The position numbers were made by a program, and so were the translations under genes. 64,000 nt of DNA, taken from the NCBI RefSeq assembly GCF_001544075.1, contig NZ_BCNT01000001.1, forward strand, positions 646,386-710,385. Direction: 5' to 3'. The stretch is from Comamonas terrae. Lineage in GTDB: Bacteria > Pseudomonadota > Gammaproteobacteria > Burkholderiales > Burkholderiaceae_C. How positions within the stretch are numbered: the first letter of the stretch is position 1; the number at the start of each line of letters is the position of its first letter. Shown here piece by piece: positions 39,508 through 47,793 of the stretch. Below the pieces are notes generated by a model. It ran no database searches and was not told the origin of the DNA. It was given only the letters and a program-made list of their open reading frames with translations.

Positions 39508-39679
39508 GCGGTGCCTGCCTTGCCTGACCACTGGCCTTGCAACGCAAGCGGTTTCCCATTGCACCGCACTGCCGTTTGAAAGAGGTCAGCAACACGGCTG
39601 CGCGCGAAAAGAATTTCCCCAGCGGCACACGGTATAAACAGGGGGAGCTTTCTTGCACCCTATTCCGCCGCAGCGCCTC

Positions 39680-40306
39680 ATGTACAACCCCAGCCCTTTC
39701 CAGGTCGACGACCCGACTGCCCTGCATGCCCTGATCCAGGCCCATCCGCTCGGTTGCCTGGTCACTCAGTCCGATGCGGGGCTGGACGCCAATCACCTGC
39801 CTTTCGAACTGCTGCAGGGGGAAAGCGCTCCGCCGCGCCTGATCGCCCATGTGGCCCGCGCCAACCCCGTGTGGCAGCAGGTCCGGGACGGCGGCCCGGT
39901 GCTGGTGATCTTCCGCGCCGAGCACGCCTATATCTCCCCCGACTGGTATCCCAGCAAGCACGAGACCCACGAGCAGGTGCCGACATGGAACTACCGCGTG
40001 GTCCATGCGCACGGCCGCATCAAGGTGCGCGACGATGAAAAGTTCGTGCGCGGCGTGGTGGGCCGGCTCACGCGCCGGCATGAAGCGCTGAACAATGCCC
40101 AGGCGCCCTGGAAGATGAGCGATGCCCCGCCCGACTACCTGCAGCGCATGCTGGGCGCCATCGTGGGCCTGGAGATCGCCGTCGAACGGCTGGAAGGCAA
40201 GTTCAAGCTGGGCCAGAACAAGCACGAACGCGACCGGCTGGGCGCGGCCCAGGCCCTGGACGAACGGGGGCACGCGGATCTGGCCCGGCGCATGCGCCAG
40301 CCCTGA
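39680..40306 (+). CDS. FMN-binding negative regulator, PaiB-like
   Basis: 208 residues. It starts MYNPSPFQVDDPTALHALIQ, the usual PaiB N-terminus. LDANHLPFEL and the WYPSKHETHEQVPTWNYRVV segment mark the split-barrel flavin-binding fold. PaiB was first described as a repressor of sporulation and protease genes in Bacillus; in proteobacteria its role is unproven and it may simply be a flavin-using oxidoreductase. I use ATG 39680. The frame is open 9 codons upstream to a TTG. Confidence 0.9.
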   Translation: MYNPSPFQVDDPTALHALIQAHPLGCLVTQSDAGLDANHLPFELLQGESAPPRLIAHVARANPVWQQVRDGGPVLVIFRAEHAYISPDWYPSKHETHEQVPTWNYRVVHAHGRIKVRDDEKFVRGVVGRLTRRHEALNNAQAPWKMSDAPPDYLQRMLGAIVGLEIAVERLEGKFKLGQNKHERDRLGAAQALDERGHADLARRMRQP

Positions 40307-40372
40307 GTGGCATCGGCGCCTGCTCAAAAAACCTGTCCTCCCCGTCATCGAAGCTTCCAACGCGTGCAGCTC

Positions 40373-40386
40373 TGCTATCGATAGCA
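40373..40386. repeat. Perfect 14-bp palindrome before the M23 peptidase gene
   Basis: TGCTATCGATAGCA, in a patch (from 40359) that resembles a degraded member of the dispersed GCTATCA family. Confidence 0.4.
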
Positions 40387-40412
40387 ATGCAGCACAATGC
40401 GTGCAGAACCTG

Positions 40413-41324
40413 ATGCGCACCATGCCAACCGAAAAACCTTCCACCCCTCTCTTTCCCCAAGAGCGCCGGCATCTGCTGCAGCGGCTGGCGCAGACGGCGC
40501 TGTTCGCCGCCGCACCGGCCTGGGCCGCTCGTTCCCATCAACCCGCAGGGCCTGCTGGCGACGGCCTGCCCTGGCCTCAGGACAGCCGCGTGCCCGGCGG
40601 CGTCGCAAGGCTCTCGCTGGGACCTGCATCCACCCGGCCGCTGGCCATGGCAGGCGAAGCCCGGGTTCTGGTGGTGGGCGACATGATCGAATGGACCGCC
40701 CTCGTCGGCATTCCTCTGTCTACCGCACCGGGCGAACAGCGCATCGACGTGAAGGCCGACGGCCGCTCGCTTACCCTGGGCTACACGGTACGCGACAAGC
40801 GGTATGTGGAGCAGCGCCTCAAGGTCTCGCCCAAGACGGTGGACCTGTCGCCCGAGGACAATGCGCGCTACGAGCGCGAGGCTGCCCATCTCAAGACCGT
40901 GATGGCCACCTTTACCGAGCCCCTGCCCACCGGCAGCCTGCAGATGCAGGTTCCGGTACCGGGCCGCCGCTCCAGCTCGTTCGGCCTGCGCCGCGTGTTC
41001 AATGGCCAGCCACGCAATCCGCACAGCGGCATGGACATCGCAGCGCCGACCGGCACGCCGGTCAAGGCGCCGCTGCCGGGGCGGGTCATCGACGTTGGCG
41101 ACTATTTCTTCAACGGCGGCACGGTCTGGCTGGACCATGGCGGCGGCCTGCTGTCCATGTACTGCCACCTGAGCCAGGTGGTCTGCCGGGTCGGGGACCG
41201 GCTCGATACCGGCGATGTCTTCTGCAAGGTCGGTGCCACGGGCCGTGTCACGGGCCCGCATCTGCACTGGAGCGTGATGCTCAACCGCGCCATGGTGGAC
41301 CCGGCGCTGTTCTTCAGCGCCTGA
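40413..41324 (+). CDS. M23 family metallopeptidase (LytM-type)
   Basis: 303 residues. An N-terminal signal with an RRHLLQRLAQTALFAAAPAW start may be Tat-type. A middle beta domain precedes the M23 catalytic domain (about 190-300). Zinc ligands are complete: HSGMDIAAPTGTPV (H-x-x-x-D) and GPHLHWSVM (H-x-H). It should cut peptide cross-links in peptidoglycan in the periplasm, unlike the degenerate NlpD in this window. ATGs at 40413 and 40422 are both possible starts. Neither has a strong ribosome binding site. Confidence 0.92.
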   Translation: MRTMPTEKPSTPLFPQERRHLLQRLAQTALFAAAPAWAARSHQPAGPAGDGLPWPQDSRVPGGVARLSLGPASTRPLAMAGEARVLVVGDMIEWTALVGIPLSTAPGEQRIDVKADGRSLTLGYTVRDKRYVEQRLKVSPKTVDLSPEDNARYEREAAHLKTVMATFTEPLPTGSLQMQVPVPGRRSSSFGLRRVFNGQPRNPHSGMDIAAPTGTPVKAPLPGRVIDVGDYFFNGGTVWLDHGGGLLSMYCHLSQVVCRVGDRLDTGDVFCKVGATGRVTGPHLHWSVMLNRAMVDPALFFSA

Positions 41325-41350
41325 TGCGGCCGGGTTCTGTGCCGACAAAA

Positions 41351-41370
41351 ACGCAGCCATGTGGCTGCGT
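41351..41370 (+). terminator. Intrinsic terminator of the M23 peptidase gene
   Basis: Arms ACGCAGCC and GGCTGCGT with a 4-nt loop, preceded by AAAA and followed by TCTTT, 26 nt after the stop. Confidence 0.75.
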
Positions 41371-41458
41371 TCTTTCATGACTGGCACAGAATCCATAAAA
41401 AGAGAGCACGCTGCGCTTGCTCCTCAACGGTCTCAGGCCGATTTCATCAAAATTTACC

Positions 41459-42013
41459 TCAGGGCGCCTCCTTGTCGCTCTGCAGATAGGTTTCCACCAG
41501 ATCGAAGAAGCTGTCGTAGAAGCCGCGTGTGGAGACGGTTTCGCTGCCCACCTTGACCAGCGAGTCATTGCCCGAGGTGAACGGCAGGGACAGCGAGCCC
41601 AGGGCCCCCACGCCCACGCTGGCCGAATTGGCGCTTTTCTTGAGCATGTAGCGGTCCTGCAGCGCCGTGACGAAACCGATGCTGACCTTGCCGTCCGAAG
41701 TCTGGGGCACGCACACCACGCGGATGCTCATCTCCAGGTTCAGATCCGGATCGGGCTGGAAGCTCTTGCGGCCCTCGATCAGCTCCTGGGTGCGCGCATT
41801 GGCGATATAGCCCTGGCTCAGCAAGGCGCGCCGCGCGGCCTCGCAGGTCTGCACCGGCGTCGCATCGAAACCGCGCGAAAAAGTGGATGCCGAATCGAAG
41901 GTTTCCTGCAGCGGCACATTGCGCGGGACGCCGCTGGAGCACGCCGCCAGCGCTGCCGCGCACAAACCCAGTGCCAGCCCCTTCAAGGTACGCGGGGACA
42001 TGGCCAAGCACAT
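41459..42013 (-). CDS. DUF2242 lipoprotein
   Basis: 184 residues from ATG 42013; ATG 42001 is an equal alternative. The signal peptide ends in lipobox AALAACSSG. The remainder matches DUF2242: FDSASTFSRGFDATPVQTCE, SQGYIANARTQELIEGRKSF, then IRVVCVPQ and an FYDSFFDLVETYL C-terminus. No function is known for the family. It stands alone, convergent with the M23 gene. The open frame goes on 36 codons upstream without family likeness. Confidence 0.85.
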   Translation of the reverse strand: MCLAMSPRTLKGLALGLCAAALAACSSGVPRNVPLQETFDSASTFSRGFDATPVQTCEAARRALLSQGYIANARTQELIEGRKSFQPDPDLNLEMSIRVVCVPQTSDGKVSIGFVTALQDRYMLKKSANSASVGVGALGSLSLPFTSGNDSLVKVGSETVSTRGFYDSFFDLVETYLQSDKEAP

Positions 42014-42417
42014 GACCAACTTAGCGCCTCGATCCACAAATTTCTCCTTGCTCAAACAAATGCCCCAGCCATTATCAAGCCAGCATGGAGGGCTATTAAT
42101 AGCGTAGCAGTTTGCCAGCACCGCTGCACCGGAAACGGGAATCCGCCTGGGACTTGCCGGCCGGCAATGGACAGGCCAGCTTTGCCGTGCAAGCTGGCCG
42201 CACCGCAGTTATTTACATTCTGGGGGCGGCAAACGGGCGTACCGGGGCCCGGCTTCGGTTATGGTGTGAGCCGCTGGCAACCAAGCCTCCCGCTGGGGAG
42301 CTGCTTTGATGCAGATCACGCTTTTTATGCACCAGAACCCGTTGGAAGGGAACTGCAGTGCACAAAATGAATCCAGCGTTGCTCGGTTGTACTTTTTCAA
42401 ACCTTTAAGGAACCTCT
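42014..42417. other. Divergent intergenic region
   Basis: 404 bp between two divergent lipoprotein genes. It contains the 12-bp palindrome GCTATTAATAGC at 42092-42103 with GTAGCAG next to it, a degraded look-alike of the dispersed repeat on the other strand. No gene is supported. Promoters for both flanking genes must lie here. Confidence 0.5.
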
Positions 42418-43245
42418 ATGAAACCTCGCTGGACCTGGTGCCTTCCCCTGATTGCTTCCCTGACGCTGGCTGCCTGCGGCACCACGGAAGGTGGCGGCAC
42501 CCGCAAAGCAGGCCCTAGCGGCCCCGCAGGTGATGCGAAAACACTGACGGCCTACCACTGGAAGCTGCAGCAGGCCTTCACGCCCGCCGGCGGCGAAGAC
42601 CAGACCTGGTTCCTGACGCCGGGTTCGGGCAAGGCTCCGCTGGAGCTGGACTTTGTCGAGCAGCGCGTCGTCGTCAAGAACCTGTGCAATGTGATGTCCT
42701 CCGGTTATTCCATCGAAGGCCAGCGCATCAACATGCAGCGCGCCATGAGCACCCTGCGCGCCTGCAACGACAACCAGCTCATGCAGCTGGAACAGAAGGT
42801 CTCGCGCATCCTGCCCCAGGCCAAGCAATGGGCGGTGCAGCTCGGCGTGGGCCAGGAAGCTCCGCGCCTGACGCTGCAATTCATCGACGGCACCAAGTGG
42901 CAGCTGGACGGCACGCCCACCTCCGACACCAAGTACGGCAGCGCGCCCGAACGCATCTTCCTGGAAGTCGCGCCCCAGCGCGTGGCCTGCAGCCACGGCG
43001 TGATCAAGGACTACCAGTGCCTGAAGGTGCGCGAGATCCGCTATGGCGACAATGGCGTGAAGACCTTCACCGGCCAGTGGGAGAACTTCTACAGCGAGAT
43101 CGAAGGCTACAAGCATGAGCCCGGAGTGGGCAACGTGCTGCGCATCAACCGCTACAAGCTGCAGAACGTTCCGGCCGATGCCTCCAGCTACGCCTACGTG
43201 CTGGACATGGTGGTGGAAAGCGCCATCGAAAAAGGCAAGAAGTAA
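42418..43245 (+). CDS. META / DUF4377 domain lipoprotein
   Basis: 275 residues with lipobox SLTLAACGTTE. The first half (about 45-160) is a META domain related to HslJ (YHWKLQQAF, LTLQFIDGTKWQLDG). The second half (about 185-270) looks like DUF4377 (IFLEVAPQRVACSHG, CLKVREIRYGDNG). META/DUF4377 lipoproteins are seen in envelope stress and drug-tolerance settings, without known biochemistry. AAGGAACC precedes the ATG. A strong terminator follows. Confidence 0.88.
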   Translation: MKPRWTWCLPLIASLTLAACGTTEGGGTRKAGPSGPAGDAKTLTAYHWKLQQAFTPAGGEDQTWFLTPGSGKAPLELDFVEQRVVVKNLCNVMSSGYSIEGQRINMQRAMSTLRACNDNQLMQLEQKVSRILPQAKQWAVQLGVGQEAPRLTLQFIDGTKWQLDGTPTSDTKYGSAPERIFLEVAPQRVACSHGVIKDYQCLKVREIRYGDNGVKTFTGQWENFYSEIEGYKHEPGVGNVLRINRYKLQNVPADASSYAYVLDMVVESAIEKGKK

Positions 43246-43268
43246 AGCCTCGACGCCTCGCCTGCCAG

Positions 43269-43306
43269 AGCCAGTGTCTGCATTGCCTGCAGACGCTGGC
43301 TTTTTT
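43269..43306 (+). terminator. Intrinsic terminator of the META/DUF4377 gene
   Basis: Fourteen-base arms AGCCAGTGTCTGCA and TGCAGACGCTGGCT (one G-T pair) around a 5-nt loop, followed by TTTTT. Confidence 0.9.
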
Positions 43307-43640
43307 CATTCCTGCAGAATGTTTCACGCCCTGCCCTGGCCGGTCGCCAGCAGCCCCGCGGACAACCCCACCCGGCAAACCTCTATAAAAACCCAGTTAT
43401 GACAACTAGTTGACACTGCATGCAGGCCCGCCACGGGCTTCAAGGCCCCTCTCCCATGGAGCGGCCAGGTTATTCCCAGGGACTGTGGGCCCGCCTGTGG
43501 AAAAGTCGCGGAACAACCCCGCAAGACCGCATCGTTGCTGGCTCCGTCTTGGTTGATGAAAAAACAGGCAGCCATCCGGCAGCGTCGGGCCGCCCCAAAA
43601 TGTTTCACGCCTGCAGGCGGCATTCCTTGGAGGCGGCTGC

Positions 43641-43669
43641 AAAAAAAACGGTACCTGCAACAGTACCGT
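43641..43669 (-). terminator. Intrinsic terminator of the MoaF-like gene
   Basis: Arms ACGGTAC and GTACCGT with an 8-nt loop. On the minus strand the stem is followed by eight T residues. It lies 68 nt after the stop at 43737. Confidence 0.85.
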
Positions 43670-43736
43670 CAGAGGAGGAGACACAAACAGACCTCGGCTA
43701 CCCGCCGCATTCAGCGCGCAGGAACTGTGGCGGCGC

Positions 43737-44081
43737 TCAGCACAGCCGGAAACGCCCTTCGACAAACATGGAGGAACGATGACCGGTTTCAGAATGGGCA
43801 TCGGCATAGGACCAGAAAGCCTGGACGGTGCCGCTGGCCGAGTCGATGACCTGGCTCACGGTGAAGCCGTTCTTTTCTATCCAGTTGAGAAAGTGCAGGC
43901 TGTCGCTCAGTTGCAGATAGCTGAGCTGCTCGCAGCCCTCGGACACATGGCCCTGCGAATCGACCACGCTCCAACGCATCTGTCCGTTCGGGGTGTACTG
44001 CACCTGTGCCCGGCTGTCCGGGAAAAAGATCTCGGCTTTGCGACCCAGCAGGGTGCCCGCGTACTGGATGGACATCAACAT
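43737..44081 (-). CDS. Small protein of calycin/MoaF-like fold
   Basis: 114 residues from ATG 44081, which has AAGGAG 8 nt before it. The sequence reads as paired beta-strands: AGTLLGRKAEIFFPDSRAQV, GQMRWSVVDSQG, DSLHFLNWIEKNGFTVSQVI, DSASGTVQAFWSY. The pattern, with a WIE/NGFTVSQV-IDSASG turn, resembles MoaF-type lipocalin-like proteins. No catalytic residues stand out. I am unsure of the family. It has its own ribosome site and terminator, so it is a single-gene unit. The frame extends 79 codons upstream without merit. Confidence 0.7.
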   Translation of the reverse strand: MLMSIQYAGTLLGRKAEIFFPDSRAQVQYTPNGQMRWSVVDSQGHVSEGCEQLSYLQLSDSLHFLNWIEKNGFTVSQVIDSASGTVQAFWSYADAHSETGHRSSMFVEGRFRLC

Positions 44082-44518
44082 GATGGAGACTCCTTCAAAA
44101 CACCGCACAACACCATCTCGACAAGGGGCTGTAGAGCCTTTTTCAATCTCTGTCTTGCATGTTGGCCCTGTCCCGGACAGGCTTTTGTGGGAGCGCGCCG
44201 CATGCCATCGTCGGCAGCGGTTTGCGGCAGCTCGAGGCGCGCGCGCAACCTCCCGCACCTGCGCTGCGATGCCCGCAAAAAAGGGGAAAAAGGCCATGCC
44301 GATATCGGCCTTGCGCACCTTCTTTCACCTGCTGCGCCATCGCAGCGACGCATGCGCGGAAGCAGCCCCTGTGCAGAAAGTTCACCAATCAACGATACTT
44401 GGCGGCCTGCCTGCCGCCGACCGCTGCAGCCCTCGCCGGCAGGTGGCGGTTCACAGCGATCTACCGCCGCAGGCCTTTCGCATGCCGGCTGGCGGCGCCA
44501 GCGACCACGGATTTCACC
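44082..44518. other. Divergent intergenic region with no supported gene
   Basis: 437 bp between the MoaF-like gene and the MFS gene. Reading frames are open on both strands but show only Arg/Ala/Pro-rich translation, typical of out-of-frame GC-rich DNA. A short stem CTGTC/GACAG occurs near 44170. The start of the MFS gene may fall inside this stretch. Confidence 0.45.
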
Positions 44519-45811
44519 TTGCCATCTTCAGCCCCATCCTCTTCCAGCGGAGCCTCTTCGGCAGGCGCTGCCGCACCGCTACGCGACAGCGCCTTCATCT
44601 CCTTCGTATTGGCCCGCATGCTGGCCATGTTCGCCCAGCAGATGCAGGCCGTGGTCGTGGCCTGGCAGGTATACGACATCACGCGCGAGCCGCTTGCCCT
44701 GGCCTATGTGGGCCTGGCCCAGTTCATTCCCATGATGGGTTTGCTCATCCCCGCAGGCGACCTGAGCGACCGCATGAGCCGCAAGCGCCTGCTCACTTTC
44801 AGCTGGAGCGTGGCGGCCGTCTGCTCCGCACTGCTGCTGGTGCTGACGCGCAGCGGGGTCCACAACGTGCACTGGATCTATGCCGTGCTGGTGCTGTTCG
44901 GCTGCAGCCGGGCCTTCAGCGGCCCGGCCCTGCAAAGCCTGTTGCCGCAGATCGTGGCGCGCGAGCAGCTTGCCAAGGCACTGGCTACCAACAGCATGCT
45001 GATGCGCACGGCCTCCATCGCGGCGCCCGTGCTGGGCGGCCTGCTCTATGCCTGGGGCGGCGGAGTGCTCACTTATGCGGTCAGCGGCCTGGCCCTGGCT
45101 GCATCGGCGGTGCTGCTGGCAGGCGTCCCCGTGCGCTATGCCGATGCGATCGCGCCGGCCGTGGGGTCCATGTGGCAGCGCTTTTCGGAGGGCGTGCATT
45201 TCATCCGCACACGCCCGATCATCCTGGGGACCATCTCGCTGGATCTGTTTGCCGTGCTGCTGGGCGGCGTGGTCGCGTTGCTGCCCGTGTATGCGCACGA
45301 GGTGCTCAAGGTCGGCCCCGAGGGTCTGGGCCTGCTGCGCTCGTCCATGGCCATGGGGGAAGTCGGCATGGGCCTGTGGCTGTCGGCCCGGCCCTTCAAC
45401 CGCCGCGTGGGCAAGGTGATGTTCGGCGCCGTGGCCGTGTTCGGGCTGGCCAATCTGGTCTTTGCGCTATCGCACTGGTTTGCGCTGTCCATGCTGGCAC
45501 TGGCGGTCGCGGGCGCGGCCGACATGGTGAGCGTGTACATACGCTCGGCCCTGGTGCAGTTCTCCACCCCGGACTCCATGCGCGGCCGCGTGAATGCCGT
45601 CAACATGCTGTTCATCGGCTCGTCCAACGAGCTCGGCGAGTTCCGCGCGGGCACCAGCGCCTCCTGGATGGGAGCCGTGCCGGCCGCCATCGTAGGCAGC
45701 CTGTGCACGCTGGGCGTGGTCGGCGGCTGGATGGCTTGGTTCAAGCCGCTGCGCGATGTGGACCGGCTGGAGGACGCCGCCGCGGTCAGCGGTGCCAACA
45801 GCAACGCCTGA
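44519..45811 (+). CDS. MFS transporter of the EntS/MFS_3 type
   Basis: About 430 residues with 12 membrane helices. AGDLSDRMSRKRLL between helices 2 and 3 is the MFS loop motif. DSMRGRVNAVNMLFIGSSNE near helix 10 is typical of EntS-like exporters. Substrate unknown; relatives export siderophores or drugs. The start is unresolved. No ATG lies at the expected place. A TTG at 44519 gives a short Ser-rich leader before DSAFISFVLARML, while the open frame extends back to 44159 with no transporter likeness. No terminator was recognised downstream. Confidence 0.8.
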   Translation: MPSSAPSSSSGASSAGAAAPLRDSAFISFVLARMLAMFAQQMQAVVVAWQVYDITREPLALAYVGLAQFIPMMGLLIPAGDLSDRMSRKRLLTFSWSVAAVCSALLLVLTRSGVHNVHWIYAVLVLFGCSRAFSGPALQSLLPQIVAREQLAKALATNSMLMRTASIAAPVLGGLLYAWGGGVLTYAVSGLALAASAVLLAGVPVRYADAIAPAVGSMWQRFSEGVHFIRTRPIILGTISLDLFAVLLGGVVALLPVYAHEVLKVGPEGLGLLRSSMAMGEVGMGLWLSARPFNRRVGKVMFGAVAVFGLANLVFALSHWFALSMLALAVAGAADMVSVYIRSALVQFSTPDSMRGRVNAVNMLFIGSSNELGEFRAGTSASWMGAVPAAIVGSLCTLGVVGGWMAWFKPLRDVDRLEDAAAVSGANSNA

Positions 45812-45915
45812 TCCGCTTCCCTAGCTTCATCCACTTCCAGCCCGTTGGCGCGCCCATGGGCTTTTTTGCGTCCTTTTCACGCATGCGGCCGGTTTGCGCA
45901 TCATCCTCTACAAAT

Positions 45916-45959
45916 TTTTACCCGGATTATATTGCGCGCAAATTTATGTCCGGGTAAAA
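45916..45959. promoter_or_regulatory. Inverted repeat (operator candidate) before the DUF2239 gene
   Basis: Arms TTTTACCCGGA (45916-45926) and TCCGGGTAAAA (45949-45959) are a perfect 11-bp inverted repeat with 22 bp between, about two DNA turns. It ends 8 bp before the ATG at 45968. Read as RNA it would hide the ribosome site; read as DNA it looks like a two-site operator. The spacer contains TTATATT, a possible -10. Confidence 0.65.
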
Positions 45960-45967
45960 TATTGACC

Positions 45968-46597
45968 ATGAACCAAGCCAACCTTTCCACCTATACCAGC
46001 TTTGACGGCCATCGGCGCATTGCCGGCGGTCCGCTGCTCGCCAATGTGCTGGCAGCAAAGCAGGCGTATGCCCGCGCCAACGCGGGCTCTGTCTGGATCT
46101 TCGACGACGCCACGGGACAGGCCATCGACGTGGACATGCGCGGCAGCGAGGAAGAGGTGACTGCACGGCTCGCGCAACAGCAAGCGCTCCAGGCCACGCC
46201 AGATGCCCCTCAGCCCGAAACCGGAGCTGCCGCGGACATGCCCAGGGGCCGCGGACGACCCAGGCTTGGCGTCGTGGCCCGTGAAGTCACGCTGCTGCCA
46301 CGCCACTGGGAGTGGCTTGCCGCGCAGCCCGGCGGAGCCTCCGTGGCCCTGCGCAAGCTGGTCGAGGATGCCCGGCGCGCCAGCGAAGGGCAGGACAGGC
46401 TGCGCCGCGCGCATGAGCGCGCCTACCACTTCATGCAGGCCATTGCCGGGGATTTGCCGGGATTCGAGGAAGCCACGCGCGCGCTGTTCACCCATGATGC
46501 GGACCGCTTCCAGGCGCTGCTGGCCGACTGGCCGCAGGATGTGCGCGAGCATGCATTGCGGCTAGGCTTTGGCGACGAAACCCTCCCTCTGCCGTAA
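45968..46597 (+). CDS. DUF2239 family protein
   Basis: 209 residues. The N-terminal part STYTSFDGHRRIAGGPLLAN and FDDATGQAIDVDMRGSEEEV is typical of DUF2239. A GRGRPRLGVVAREVTLLPRH segment in the middle, followed by EWLAAQPGGASVALRKLVED, looks like the start of a helix-turn-helix-like DNA-contacting region. The C-terminus is helical. No function is known. An inverted repeat sits right over its leader, which could mean self-regulation. It is followed by a bidirectional terminator. Confidence 0.88.
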   Translation: MNQANLSTYTSFDGHRRIAGGPLLANVLAAKQAYARANAGSVWIFDDATGQAIDVDMRGSEEEVTARLAQQQALQATPDAPQPETGAAADMPRGRGRPRLGVVAREVTLLPRHWEWLAAQPGGASVALRKLVEDARRASEGQDRLRRAHERAYHFMQAIAGDLPGFEEATRALFTHDADRFQALLADWPQDVREHALRLGFGDETLPLP

Positions 46598-46655
46598 AAC
46601 CACTATCCATAGCACCCAGCGCCTGTGGATACTGGTTCCGGGACAGTTTTTATGC

Positions 46656-46688
46656 AAAAAGCCCGTCGACATTGCCGACGGGCTTTTT
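46656..46688. terminator. Bidirectional terminator between DUF2239 and ddh genes
   Basis: Arms GCCCGTCG and CGACGGGC with a 7-nt loop, with AAAAA on the left and TTTTT on the right. It serves both converging genes. Confidence 0.9.
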
Positions 46689-46712
46689 CATGGCCGAGGC
46701 GAAAGCGAATGC

Positions 46713-47708
46713 TTACAGCAGCTCTTCACGCAGTGCGGCGGCGCTCTTGGGCGAGAGCAGGCCCGGCGCCACATCGAACACCGTCTTGCAGCCGGTCTGC
46801 CCCATCTGGCGCAGGCGGTGCACGGCGCGTGCATAGGCCACCAGCACGCTGGACGTGAACTCGGGGTTGCTGTCGAGCTGCAGACGGTATTCGACGACCT
46901 GCTTGCAGGCGTCGGAAGTATTGCCGCTGCGGATCACGAAACCGCCATGGGGCATGGCGCCGTGCTCGCGCGCCAGCTCCTCGGCACTGATGAAGTGCAC
47001 CGTGGTGTCGTACTGGTCGAAATAATGCGGCATCCCGACGATGGTCTGGCGCACGGCCTCGGCATCGGCGCCCTCGGCAAGCACCACAAAGCATTCGCGC
47101 GTGTGCTTCTCACGCGTGGACAGTTCGGGGCGCACCCCCGAGCGCACCTTGTCCACGGCCGCCTGGACGGGAACGGTGTACTGCACGCCGCCGGCCACGC
47201 CGGGCACACGTCGGATCGCGTCCGAATGGCCCTGGCTCAGGCCCTTGCCCCAGAAGGTATAGGTGGCGCCGTCGGGCAGCAGGGCCTCGCCCATCACGCG
47301 GTTGATGGAAAACATGCCGGGGTCCCAGCCGGCCGAGATCAGCGCCGTGGTCTGGCCGGCCTGCGCAGCCCTGTCCACATTGGCGAAATGCTCGGGAATG
47401 CGGGCATGGGTGTCGAAGCTGTCCACCAGGTTGAAGTGCGCGGCCAGTTCGGGCGCCTGGCGCGGCAGATCGTCCTTGGAGCCGCCGCACAGGATCAGCA
47501 CGTCGAGCTGGCCCTTGTGCGCCAGCAGGCTGTCCATGGCATGGACGGGCGTACCCGCATGGGAAGGCTTGAGCTGCGAAGGGTCGCGGCGCGTATAGAT
47601 CCCCGTGAGCACCATGTCAGGATTCCTGGCAATGGCGGCCTCCACGCCACGGCCCAGGTTGCCGTAGCCGATGATGCCGATGCGGATGGGGGATGTCTGC
47701 GATTCCAT
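46713..47708 (-). CDS. ddh: Meso-diaminopimelate D-dehydrogenase
   Basis: 331 residues from ATG 47708. The N-terminal Rossmann motif is IRIGIIGYGNLGRGVEAAI. The substrate-binding region includes LVDSFDTHARIPEH, SAGWDPGMFSINR, HSDAIRRVPGVA and GNTSDACKQVVEYRLQL. It makes meso-diaminopimelate from tetrahydrodipicolinate, ammonia and NADPH in one step, bypassing the acylated intermediates of the usual lysine route. The reaction also runs in reverse. It is convergent with the DUF2239 gene and near rarD, with no other lysine gene nearby. Confidence 0.93.
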   Translation of the reverse strand: MESQTSPIRIGIIGYGNLGRGVEAAIARNPDMVLTGIYTRRDPSQLKPSHAGTPVHAMDSLLAHKGQLDVLILCGGSKDDLPRQAPELAAHFNLVDSFDTHARIPEHFANVDRAAQAGQTTALISAGWDPGMFSINRVMGEALLPDGATYTFWGKGLSQGHSDAIRRVPGVAGGVQYTVPVQAAVDKVRSGVRPELSTREKHTRECFVVLAEGADAEAVRQTIVGMPHYFDQYDTTVHFISAEELAREHGAMPHGGFVIRSGNTSDACKQVVEYRLQLDSNPEFTSSVLVAYARAVHRLRQMGQTGCKTVFDVAPGLLSPKSAAALREELL

Positions 47709-47793
47709 GCGTATGTCTACCTTTTCGTTGTAAAAAACCGGAGTCCGATTATTGGCCCGCCGCAGCCGCCTGCGCGGCCGGCCTGCATGTGCT

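Larger units (their letters stand above)
43246..43736. other. Intergenic region between convergent genes
   Basis: 491 bp with one terminator on each strand (43269-43306 and 43641-43669). It also carries the palindrome CAACTAGTTG at 43403-43412 and a CTGTGGAAAAG patch near 43495. Frames such as plus 43420-43782 run through the terminator and have no family likeness, so no gene is called. Confidence 0.55.

Noticed and set aside
43420..43782. 120-codon plus-strand frame between convergent genes
   Set aside because: It passes through the minus-strand terminator and has no recognisable fold.
45916..45959. Inverted repeat considered as an intrinsic terminator of the MFS gene
   Set aside because: The 22-bp spacer is too long and no T-run follows; its closeness to the next ATG favours an operator.
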